Of a stretch of DNA of 9,534 bases, positions 1 through 5,567 are shown piece after piece (the first letter of the stretch is position 1; each line of letters starts with the position of its first letter). The translations under genes were made by a program, and so were the position numbers. Under the pieces are notes generated by a model. It was not told the origin of the DNA. It made no database searches and saw only the letters and a program-made list of their open reading frames with translations. The stretch comes from Burkholderiales bacterium (GTDB taxonomy: Bacteria; Pseudomonadota; Gammaproteobacteria; Burkholderiales; SG8-41). The stretch is taken from assembly GCA_005800795.1 (NCBI GenBank), contig SYEN01000555.1, positions 1 through 9,534 of the forward strand. Direction: 5' to 3'.

Positions 1-210
1 CGCCATGATCCACACCACTACACTTACCACATACCAGGCGAGCCCGCCGGCGATATGCGGCTCGGTGGCGAGCTTCCAGCCTATGGGCAGGGCATTTTGC
101 GTGGAGAATTCGAACGGGCCCACGGCATTGGTACCGGCTTTCAGCAGCAACTGCGCCACGGCGTTCAGCAGTACGCCGCACATCACCAGCGTAAACGAAA
201 CTGCGCTCAT
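1..210 (-). CDS. SMR/EamA-like small membrane protein, N-terminal part (runs off window)
   Basis: The minus-strand frame is open from ATG at 210 to the window edge, giving 70 residues with no stop. The N-terminus is a hydrophobic helix (MSAVSFTLVMCGVLLNAVAQ) followed by LLLKAG, then a soluble loop and a second membrane segment (about residues 56-70, GLAWYVVSVVVWIMA). The pattern of a first helix, then an 'AQLLLKAG' type motif, matches the small multidrug resistance/EamA fold. In betaproteobacteria such proteins sit beside ArnT-like transferases and are annotated as ArnE/ArnF-like flippases of polyprenyl-phosphate sugars. The gene starts 13 bp after the stop of the ArnT-like gene, and its Shine-Dalgarno overlaps that stop, so the two are very likely one operon. 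Roughly the last third to half of a typical 110-140 residue protein is missing. The flippase role is inference from context. Confidence 0.75.
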   Translation of the reverse strand, partial: MSAVSFTLVMCGVLLNAVAQLLLKAGTNAVGPFEFSTQNALPIGWKLATEPHIAGGLAWYVVSVVVWIMA

Positions 211-218
211 GGGGAGAG

Positions 219-224
219 TCCTTT
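219..224 (-). promoter_or_regulatory. Ribosome binding site of the SMR-like gene
   Basis: The minus strand reads AAAGGA here, 8 nt before the ATG at 210, and it overlaps the TGA stop (224-226) of the upstream transferase gene. It fixes the start of the partial gene and supports translational coupling within the operon. Confidence 0.65.
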
Positions 225-1873
225 CACGGCTTTTTTACCGCGACATAGCGCACATGTTTTGCAATCACCTGCATCGGTAAACCGTCCTTGGCCAGCTTAG
301 TATAGGTCGAAGGTTCAATCAGCGCGAGTGCTTTTGTCTGGCCGTGCCATGCTTTAACAAACGCCGGAATATCCGGCAGCCACAGCGATGGTTCCTGTTC
401 CAGGCCGAACGCAAGTTCGTCGGAGTAGGCCACCAGCGTGACCGGCCGCTTGATGTAAAACGGCAGCGTTTGTTCGTAATTGTGCACGCTGTAGAACGGT
501 ATGCCGGGTTCGAGATGCGGTTTGATCTGTTGCGCGATGTCATGAGCCGACGAGGCGGGCGCGAGTACGTTGTGGCCGAGTGCTGCGATTTGCGTCAACG
601 CCAGCGCGCCCACACTGATGCCGGTAATCGCGGCCGTGCGCAGGCCACGCCACCCGGCCCAAGCGGCAAAGAGAAAGAGTACCAAACCGGCTGCACCCGC
701 CGCCAGCAGCCACGGCGTGTACAAAGCGTACAGCTCAGCGGAAACTTTTACGTTGCCCCAACGCGTGACGTGTGGCGCGTACAGTAGTACCGCGACTGCG
801 CCCACCGCCAGCAGCAAGGCGTTCCACATTACTGTTCTAGTCTTTACGGCAACCAGCGAATGCGCCATCAGCAACGCCAGCGCCGGAAATATCGGTACGA
901 TATACGAAGGCAGCTTTGAGCCCGACGAAGAGAAAAACAGAAAGATCAGCACGGCCCACAGTACAAGAAAGCGGCGCGGGTGAAAGTGGCGGACGCCTGA
1001 AACGCCTACTTTCCAGCCATCCACCAGTGAACGCGCCAGATAAAGCATCCACGGCAGCATCGCAAACACGAGTATGGGCACGAAATACCACCAGGGACCG
1101 ACGCGCCGGTGTACCTTGCTGGCGAAGCGCGCAAAGTGCTCGCGGATGAAGAAGAATTCAAAGAATTCCGGATTTGCCAGTTGTACCAATACAAACCATG
1201 GCGCGGCAATGATGAAAAATACTGGCAACCCCCACCCCCAGCGCAAGCGCGTCAGCAATCGCCAGTCGCGATGCCAGAGCAGGTAGGCCACGAACACCAT
1301 GCCCGGCAGCACGATGCCGATCAACCCTTTACTGAGCATCGCCAACGCCGCGCAGGCCCAAGCGGCGATCATCCATGGGCTTTTTTTGCCCGGTGGTTCG
1401 TTCAGTGCAAGCAACAGACACAGCAGCGTGGCGGTCATGAACAGGGTCAGGCCCATGTCCAGCGTATTGATCTGTGCGACGATGATGAAGCCCGGGCTTG
1501 CCGCAAGTATCAGCGCGGCGTAAAAGCCGACTGCCTCGCCAAACAACCGCCGCCCGGCAAAGTAGGTGAACAACACGCATAGAAAACCGCACAGTGCCGG
1601 CCATAGCCGCGCTGTCCAGTGATGCTCACCAAAAACCGTGTAGGCCGTGGCCGTCGCCCAATATTGCAACGGCGGCTTTTCAAAATATTTGATGGCATTA
1701 AGCCGGGGTGTCACCCAGTCGCCACTGACCGCCATCTCGCGTGGAATTTCCGCATAACGGCCCTCATCGGGCCGCACCAGTTTGCGAAAGTCGAGTGTGC
1801 CGAGCCACACAGCGGCAAGCAGCAGGGCGAGGAAAATCAGAGTGCCGCGGCTGGGTGTTACCGGTTCGTGCAT
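224..1873 (-). CDS. ArnT-like (GT83/PMT-type) lipid-linked sugar glycosyltransferase, polytopic membrane protein
   Basis: The 549-residue protein is the same length as E. coli ArnT (about 550). After one N-terminal membrane helix (about residues 12-25) comes the first periplasmic loop with RPDEGRYAEIPREM (residues 34-47). This carries the Asp36-Glu37 pair expected at the catalytic/metal site, then GDWVTPRLNAIKYFEKPPLQYW (about 51-72). Both stretches closely match the ArnT/PqaB signature. About ten further hydrophobic segments and a C-terminal soluble part follow. The family transfers a sugar from a polyprenyl-phosphate carrier to an envelope acceptor on the periplasmic face of the inner membrane. 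In ArnT this is 4-amino-4-deoxy-L-arabinose onto lipid A, which lowers polymyxin sensitivity. No other arn genes are in view, so donor sugar and acceptor are undetermined and I give no symbol. No clear Shine-Dalgarno precedes the ATG at 1873. The gene leads the operon with the SMR-like gene. Confidence 0.88.
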   Translation of the reverse strand: MHEPVTPSRGTLIFLALLLAAVWLGTLDFRKLVRPDEGRYAEIPREMAVSGDWVTPRLNAIKYFEKPPLQYWATATAYTVFGEHHWTARLWPALCGFLCVLFTYFAGRRLFGEAVGFYAALILAASPGFIIVAQINTLDMGLTLFMTATLLCLLLALNEPPGKKSPWMIAAWACAALAMLSKGLIGIVLPGMVFVAYLLWHRDWRLLTRLRWGWGLPVFFIIAAPWFVLVQLANPEFFEFFFIREHFARFASKVHRRVGPWWYFVPILVFAMLPWMLYLARSLVDGWKVGVSGVRHFHPRRFLVLWAVLIFLFFSSSGSKLPSYIVPIFPALALLMAHSLVAVKTRTVMWNALLLAVGAVAVLLYAPHVTRWGNVKVSAELYALYTPWLLAAGAAGLVLFLFAAWAGWRGLRTAAITGISVGALALTQIAALGHNVLAPASSAHDIAQQIKPHLEPGIPFYSVHNYEQTLPFYIKRPVTLVAYSDELAFGLEQEPSLWLPDIPAFVKAWHGQTKALALIEPSTYTKLAKDGLPMQVIAKHVRYVAVKKP

Positions 1874-1941
1874 TGCGTGGAAGAAAATGTAGCGTGGCCG
1901 TGCGGCGGGCTGCCTGACAGGCGGGTTAAAAGCGACGTGCG

Positions 1942-1947
1942 ATTATA
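1942..1947 (-). promoter_or_regulatory. Candidate -10 box for the ArnT-like operon
   Basis: The minus strand reads TATAAT, a perfect -10 hexamer, 14 bp past the mnmH stop and about 69 bp before the transferase ATG. The hexamer at the best spacing (ATGTAA or TGTAAT near 1964-1970) is a poor -35, so an activator may be needed. A short palindrome, GCCTG-T-CAGGC, lies in the presumed leader near 1912-1922. The box suggests the transferase operon has its own promoter and does not depend on read-through from mnmH. Confidence 0.45.
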
Positions 1948-1960
1948 GCGGAAGCATTTG

Positions 1961-3079
1961 CTAATTACATGTTTTTAATACGATTTTTGCCAGATTGCCG
2001 TATGTGCCGGGTTGCTTGTCCACAGCGGTTATCGTGGGCGCTTGAGCCAACGTGGGATAGTGTTTGGAAATGGCGCGCGTATACGAAGGATCGTAGTGAT
2101 GGACCAGTAACGCTTGGGTGAGTTCGTCCCAGTGTTGTTCGCGAACCAACGTCTGCCATCCCGTTATGACGTCGCAGCCGTGCAGGTTGGCGAGGTGATC
2201 CAGCTGCACGGAGAGTAGTGTCGGGTCAAGCAGAAAATGCGCGTAGTCTTCTTTTAGCAATGCCACGCGTACCGGCATGGGCGCTCGCAGCACCAGCGGC
2301 GCGCCGGCCCACATTGCTGTGATCAACGCTTCCGGCACGCGCAGTTTGCCGACTTTTTTGCTTTCCGATTCGACGAACACCGGGCGCGAAGAATCAAAGC
2401 CGCGCAACGCGTGCCAGATGAGGCTTTCAAACATTTTTTGTGGCGGCTGGGGTGCACCGGGCAGGTTGCCGAGCACCGAGCCGCGGTGCGCGGCCAGTGA
2501 TTCGAGGTCGAGCACTTGTGCGCCGGTGTCGCGCAAGGCGGCAAGCAAACGGCTCTTGCCGGTGCCCGTCATGCCGCACACGACGTGCCAGCGATATTGC
2601 CCGGGCATCCTGTCAAGATCAGCGATCACCTCGCGGCGATAGGCCTTGTAACCGCCATCGAGCCGCGCTGCGTGCCAGCCGATTTGTGTCAGCACATGCG
2701 CCAATGCGCCGCTGCGTCCGCCACCGCGCCAGCAGTAAACCAGCGGCTTCCAGCCGCGCGGCTTATGGTGAAAGCGCTCGAGCAGATGGCGCGCGATGTT
2801 TTCGCTGACCCGCGCCGCGCCGATTTTTTTGGCGTCAAACGGCGAGACCTGCTTGTAGATCGTGCCGACTTCGGCGCGCTGTGCGTCATTCAGCACCGGA
2901 CAGTTGATTGCACCGGGAATGTGATCTTCTGCGTACTCGCTCTCGCTGCGCACGTCGATAATCTCGTCAAAGTTCGCCAGTTGTGCTACGGTTGCGATGA
3001 CCGCTTCGCGCGCGCGCTGCACGGGTGGCAAGGCCTGCAACGGTTGCGAGCTCTGTGAATTGTTGCGAATGGTGTTCAT
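1961..3079 (-). CDS. mnmH: tRNA 2-selenouridine synthase (SelU/MnmH)
   Basis: MnmH (YbbB/SelU) replaces the sulfur of 2-thiouridine at wobble position 34 of tRNA-Lys, -Glu and -Gln with selenium, using selenophosphate, through a geranylated intermediate. The protein has 372 residues (E. coli about 364). An N-terminal rhodanese domain (about 35-145) contains IIDVRSESEYAEDHIPGAIN and the active loop YCWRGGGRSG with catalytic Cys116. A P-loop domain follows with Walker A GMTGTGKS (169-176). The C-terminal part carries HHYDPSY, typical of the family. It is divergent to selD, its selenophosphate supplier, with 21 bp between the starts. The start is uncertain: AGGAGG touches the ATG at 3079 with no spacer. 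An internal GTG at codon 20 (about 3022) would give a protein whose length before IIDVR resembles E. coli. I keep 3079 as the usual call. Confidence 0.95.
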   Translation of the reverse strand: MNTIRNNSQSSQPLQALPPVQRAREAVIATVAQLANFDEIIDVRSESEYAEDHIPGAINCPVLNDAQRAEVGTIYKQVSPFDAKKIGAARVSENIARHLLERFHHKPRGWKPLVYCWRGGGRSGALAHVLTQIGWHAARLDGGYKAYRREVIADLDRMPGQYRWHVVCGMTGTGKSRLLAALRDTGAQVLDLESLAAHRGSVLGNLPGAPQPPQKMFESLIWHALRGFDSSRPVFVESESKKVGKLRVPEALITAMWAGAPLVLRAPMPVRVALLKEDYAHFLLDPTLLSVQLDHLANLHGCDVITGWQTLVREQHWDELTQALLVHHYDPSYTRAISKHYPTLAQAPTITAVDKQPGTYGNLAKIVLKTCN

Positions 3080-3085
3080 CCTCCT
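3080..3085 (-). promoter_or_regulatory. Strong Shine-Dalgarno with zero spacing to the mnmH ATG
   Basis: The minus strand reads AGGAGG immediately followed by ATG. Zero spacing is far from the usual 5-9 nt. A start nine bases further on would fall on codon 4, ATT, a rare start codon. The strong motif therefore either marks an unusual start or limits translation from the annotated ATG. Confidence 0.5.
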
Positions 3086-3100
3086 AGTTTACGTGAAATC

Positions 3101-4159
3101 ATGAATAAACCCATTGAATCCAACGCACTGAAGCTCACGCATCTGTCGCACGGCGGCGGATGAGGCTGCAAAATCACGCCAGCGTTGCTGAGCGAAATTC
3201 TTTCCAAATCGCCGATGACCGGCGTGTTCCCCAATTTGCTGGTGGGCAACGAATCGGCGGATGACGCCGCGGTTTACAAAATCAATGACACGCAGGCGAT
3301 AGTTGCCACGACGGATTTTTTCATGCCGATAGTCGATGATCCGTTTGACTTTGGCCGCATCGCAGCCACCAACGCGATCTCGGATGTGTATGCGATGGGC
3401 GGCAAGCCGTTTATGGCGCTGGCGTTGCTGGGCATGCCGGTGGGTAAGGTGCCCGTCGAGGCCATCGGGCAAATCTGTGCCGGCGGCAAGGCGATGTGTG
3501 ATCAGGCGGGCATTCCCATCGCGGGTGGGCATTCGATTGATTCACCGGAGCCGATTTACGGTTTGGTGGTGCTGGGATTGGTCCATCCGGACAAGGTTAA
3601 GCGCAACGATCGCGCCAAGCCTGGCGATGTGCTGATTCTTGGCAAAGGCCTGGGCGTGGGCATCATGAGTGCGGCGTTGAAAAAAGGCCAGTTGCGGGAC
3701 AAGGCTTACGAACAGATGGTCGATGCCTGTACGCGCCTCAACACGCCGGGCCAGCAGTTGGCCGACATGCCAGGCGTGCATGCGTTGACCGATGTCACCG
3801 GCTTTGGATTGCTGGGCCATCTGTTGGAGATTTGCCGCGGGTCGAAGCTGGGTGCGCGGCTGGATTTCGCGCGTATGCCGATTTTGTCTGCGGCTAAATA
3901 TCTGGCGGAGCAGGGCTTTGTCACCGGTGCGTCGGATCGCAACTGGGCAAGCTACGGCCCGCATGTCACGCTTCCCTCCGCTGCGCCGGATTGGCATCGC
4001 AAAATGCTCACTGATCCGCAAACGGCAGGCGGTTTGCTGGTGGCTTGTGACGCCGCAAGCGCGCCGGAGGTGCTGAAGATTTTTCATCAGCAAGGCTTCA
4101 AGGACGCGTGTGAAATCGGCGTGATGCAGGCGGGTGACGCCACGGTAGTTATATCATAA
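3101..4159 (+). CDS. selD: Selenophosphate synthetase, selenocysteine-containing (SelD)
   Basis: SelD makes selenophosphate from selenide and ATP, the selenium donor for selenocysteine and for MnmH. The frame from ATG 3101 to TAA 4159 gives 352 residues (E. coli 347) if the in-frame TGA at 3161-3163 is read as selenocysteine. It encodes SHGGGUGCK at residues 16-24, aligning with E. coli SHGAGCGCK. U21 replaces the catalytic Cys17, and C23 and K24 (E. coli Cys19 and Lys20) are kept. Downstream landmarks are ADDAAVY (53-59, metal/ATP-binding Asp), GGHSIDSPEPIYG, LTDVTGFGLLGH and DPQTAGGLLV, all typical of the AIR-synthase-like fold. A SECIS-like hairpin follows the TGA. A caller that treats TGA as stop would begin at TTG 3185 and lose the catalytic loop. 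There is no clear Shine-Dalgarno before 3101. The gene is divergent from mnmH. Confidence 0.96.
3161..3163 (+). other. In-frame UGA selenocysteine codon of selD
   Basis: This TGA is codon 21 of selD, between GGC-GGC-GGA and GGC-TGC-AAA. It falls exactly where homologs carry Cys or Sec, and the frame stays open for 331 further conserved codons. Many SelD proteins are known to carry Sec at this site, so a recoded codon is far more likely than a nonsense mutation. Confidence 0.95.
3177..3194 (+). promoter_or_regulatory. Bacterial SECIS-like stem-loop of selD
   Basis: The RNA can fold as CGC-CAGC, apical loop GUU, then GCUG, a bulged A, and GCG: seven pairs with one bulge. The loop begins with G and lies 20 nt after the UGA. 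This fits the general bacterial SECIS pattern (a short upper stem, G at the start of a small loop, roughly 16-37 nt from the codon) that SelB binds on the ribosome-bound mRNA. The fold was made by eye. Confidence 0.8.
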
Positions 4160-4183
4160 GTAATTGATTTAAAACAATAATTT

Positions 4184-4951
4184 ATGAATTCTTCGCATGC
4201 GTCGCGCACGCAGCGTGCCATCATGGCTGCGGCGTCCCTTGTGTTGTTGGCGTGCACGACTTTGATCGCGCACGCGCAAGTAACCCCCGGTGAATACGTA
4301 TATCCCGGCGGCTTCGGCGTACTGAAAATAGTGGCCAGCAAAGGCGGCGCACTGCAATTTGACATCGAAGTGGTCGGCGGAAACTTTCACACCTGCAATC
4401 TTTCCGGCGTGATCCGCAACAACGAAGCGCGCATGGAAGAAAGCGCCGATGATAAACAGCCCTGCATCGTCACCTTCAAGCCGCAAAAAGACGGCCTTGC
4501 CGTGGATTCGAAATTCGGGCGAGCCTGTTCGACGTACTGCGGTATGCGTGCGGATTTTACCGGCGTGTATCAACGGCCGCCGTCGGGCTGCGCCCCCAGC
4601 CAGGTGCGTCACTCGCGCAACCGGTTCAAGGCTGCCTACGACAAAAAACAGTACGCCGAGGCCCGTGGCCTGCTCGCGCCCGTGGTCGAGAAATGTCTCG
4701 GTACGCTCAATCAGTACGGCGAAGGTTGGGTGCGCAACGACATGGCGATCACGTATTACCGCACCGGAGAGCACGCTGCGTGCCGCGATGTGCTGAAGCC
4801 GTGGCTGGAACTCGCGCAGACGCCCGACAGCGAAATCAAGGACGGCTATCCGCCCTCCGATGCGGAAGAAATGTTGCGCCTCGCGCAGGCCACGCGCGCC
4901 AACATGAAGGTTTGTGGCGCGCCGGTGGCCCTACGCAAGGCGAAACCTTAG
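4184..4951 (+). CDS. Exported Cys-rich protein of unknown function, helical C-terminal half
   Basis: I do not recognise the family. The 255-residue protein has a basic start (MNSSHASRTQR) and a hydrophobic stretch (about 12-31). The stretch ends either at a signal peptidase I site AHA/Q (29-32) or, alternatively, at a lipobox LLAC with Cys24, so it may be periplasmic or a lipoprotein. The mature part after residue 31 holds eight Cys (71, 94, 115, 119, 136, 171, 200, 244), enough for four disulfides. The first half (about 33-130) looks beta-rich, ending in YCGMRADFTGVYQRP. Residues 143-240 look helical, with TPR-like spacing (FKAAYDKKQYAEARGLLAPV; NDMAITYYRTGEHAACRDVL). It starts 24 bp after selD, so read-through is possible, but nothing in it suggests a selenium role. 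No Shine-Dalgarno precedes 4184. ATG 4223 is an alternative start, though it leaves a short signal. Confidence 0.75.
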   Translation: MNSSHASRTQRAIMAAASLVLLACTTLIAHAQVTPGEYVYPGGFGVLKIVASKGGALQFDIEVVGGNFHTCNLSGVIRNNEARMEESADDKQPCIVTFKPQKDGLAVDSKFGRACSTYCGMRADFTGVYQRPPSGCAPSQVRHSRNRFKAAYDKKQYAEARGLLAPVVEKCLGTLNQYGEGWVRNDMAITYYRTGEHAACRDVLKPWLELAQTPDSEIKDGYPPSDAEEMLRLAQATRANMKVCGAPVALRKAKP

Positions 4952-4975
4952 CGTTTGTAGGCTTAAGGCGAAACC
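4937..4975. repeat. Short direct repeat at the 3' end of the Cys-rich gene
   Basis: AAGGCGAAACC occurs at 4937-4947, inside the last codons, and again at 4965-4975, just past the TAG, 28 bp apart. The identity is certain. The meaning is not: it may be a small tandem duplication at the gene end. Nothing else was found in the 65 bp between the two convergent genes except a weak GCCCTG...CAGGGC pairing (4992-4997 with 5018-5023) with a 20-nt loop and no T-run. Confidence 0.4.
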
Positions 4976-5016
4976 GTCGCGCCCCAGCTTCGCCCTGGTC
5001 TTGTGCTACTTACCCC

Positions 5017-5409
5017 TCAGGGCACACCGGGAAATGCCGTCACATACTGCACTTTTACGTCCGGAAACGACGTGACGATCTGCACCTTGGTGTCGGGAAA
5101 TGCGTTGACAATCTGCCATTGCCCGCATTGGTTCGGAAACGCCTTTACCTTTTCGACCTTCACGTCGGGAAACGCCATGACTTCCTGTACTTTGACATCG
5201 GGAAACGACGTAACAATCTGAATCTTGCCGTAGAGCTTTTTGCCCTTGTAGGTGCAGGATTTTTTGTCGATTGGTGGGTCGGCGGCCTCGGCGTGCCGGG
5301 CAGGCGCTGCCAAGGTCATAACCATGGCAATGGTCGCTGCCAGCCGTGTCCATCCAAATACCGAATTCATGGCGATCCGCCGCGCACGCGCAAGAGGGTC
5401 TAATTTCAT
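5017..5409 (-). CDS. Small exported protein built of 11-residue 'FPD' repeats
   Basis: The 130-residue protein has no function I can assign. A signal peptide is clear: the best version starts at Met14 (ATG at 5370, MNSVFGWTRLAATIAMVMTL) and ends at AEA/A (40-43). The ATG at 5409 adds 13 residues, MKLDPLARARRIA, and is kept as the longest frame. The mature protein begins ADPPIDKKSCTYKGKKLYG. Residues 61-128 are six units of 11 residues: GKIQIVTSFPD, VKVQEVMAFPD, VKVEKVKAFPN, QCGQWQIVNAFPD (13 residues), TKVQIVTSFPD, VKVQYVTAFPG. The alternation of V/I/F with polar residues, and a Pro-Asp/Asn/Gly turn, predicts repeated beta strands, perhaps a beta-solenoid or sheet. Cys52 and Cys95 could form a disulfide. 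Repeats with identical residues differ at synonymous positions, so the protein sequence is under selection. It converges on the Cys-rich gene and diverges from the MFS gene. Confidence 0.8.
   Translation of the reverse strand: MKLDPLARARRIAMNSVFGWTRLAATIAMVMTLAAPARHAEAADPPIDKKSCTYKGKKLYGKIQIVTSFPDVKVQEVMAFPDVKVEKVKAFPNQCGQWQIVNAFPDTKVQIVTSFPDVKVQYVTAFPGVP
5026..5229 (-). repeat. Six 33-bp coding repeats (one 39 bp) of the FPD-repeat protein
   Basis: The period is 33 bp, set by the unit VKVQxVxxFPD. The two TSFPDVKVQ copies use different codons (CCC-GAT-GTC-AAA-GTA against CCG-GAC-GTA-AAA-GTG), so the array is old and held by protein-level selection, not a recent DNA expansion. The fourth unit has a two-residue insertion and carries QCGQW. 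Confidence 0.85.
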
Positions 5410-5444
5410 AGGTGAATTTTCTTAACGGAGCCAGTTAGGTTTGG

Positions 5445-5463
5445 TGACATTATATAAATGTCA
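5445..5463. promoter_or_regulatory. Perfect 19-bp dyad (candidate operator) over a -10 box
   Basis: TGACATT-ATATA-AATGTCA is a perfect inverted repeat with 7-bp arms and a 5-bp spacer. Read on the minus strand it contains TATAAT (5449-5454), placed about 40 bp before the ATG of the FPD-repeat gene at 5409. A repressor bound to the dyad would cover that -10 box. The -35 position (about 5472-5478, TACTTA/TTACTT) is weak. This dyad is also within the upstream region of the MFS gene. Confidence 0.45.
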
Positions 5464-5500
5464 TGACGCTTTAAGTAACCGTTTCATGGGCAAATCCCTA

Positions 5501-5511
5501 CCGCTTTGCGG
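5501..5511. promoter_or_regulatory. CCGC-TTT-GCGG dyad upstream of the MFS gene
   Basis: A perfect 4-bp inverted repeat with a 3-bp spacer. A similar dyad lies at 5539-5550, centre to centre about 38 bp away. Together they could be a paired operator, but short GC dyads are common and no known regulator site is matched. Confidence 0.25.
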
Positions 5512-5538
5512 AGAGCGCAGGAAAAAGACGTACCGGTT

Positions 5539-5550
5539 CCGCATCTGCGG
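5539..5550. promoter_or_regulatory. CCGCA-TC-TGCGG dyad just before the MFS -10 box
   Basis: A 5-bp inverted repeat with a 2-bp centre, sitting in the presumed -35/-10 spacer of the MFS promoter. An outer pair, TACCG (5531-5535) and CGGTA (5548-5552), gives another possible fold. A regulator bound here would sit directly on the promoter. Confidence 0.3.
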
Positions 5551-5556
5551 TATCCT

Positions 5557-5562
5557 TATAAC
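5557..5562 (+). promoter_or_regulatory. Candidate -10 box placing the MFS transcript start at its ATG
   Basis: TATAAC lies 5 bp before the ATG at 5568, so a transcript begun at the usual distance would start on the A of the ATG, making a leaderless mRNA. No Shine-Dalgarno precedes this ATG, which agrees with that idea. No good -35 was found, so the call is tentative. Confidence 0.3.
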
Positions 5563-5567
5563 ATCCC

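Noticed and set aside
1109..1582. Long plus-strand frame inside the ArnT-like gene
   Set aside because: It reads as a Gln/His/Arg-rich protein antisense to a well-conserved membrane protein, so it is a shadow frame of GC-rich DNA.
2516..3058. Plus-strand frame of 180 codons opposite mnmH
   Set aside because: It is antisense to the conserved rhodanese and P-loop domains, with no recognisable motif or start signal.
3161..3163. TGA as a nonsense mutation making selD a pseudogene
   Set aside because: It falls exactly on the Cys/Sec catalytic position, the rest of the gene is intact, and a SECIS-like hairpin follows.
4992..5023. GCCCTG...CAGGGC as a terminator between the convergent genes
   Set aside because: The loop is 20 nt and no T-run follows on either strand.
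5003..5221. Plus-strand frame with a TSGNDVTICTL-like repeat opposite the FPD-repeat gene
   Set aside because: Its repeats are the mirror of the 33-bp coding array. It has no signal or start context, while the minus strand has a clear signal peptide and residue-level conservation between units.
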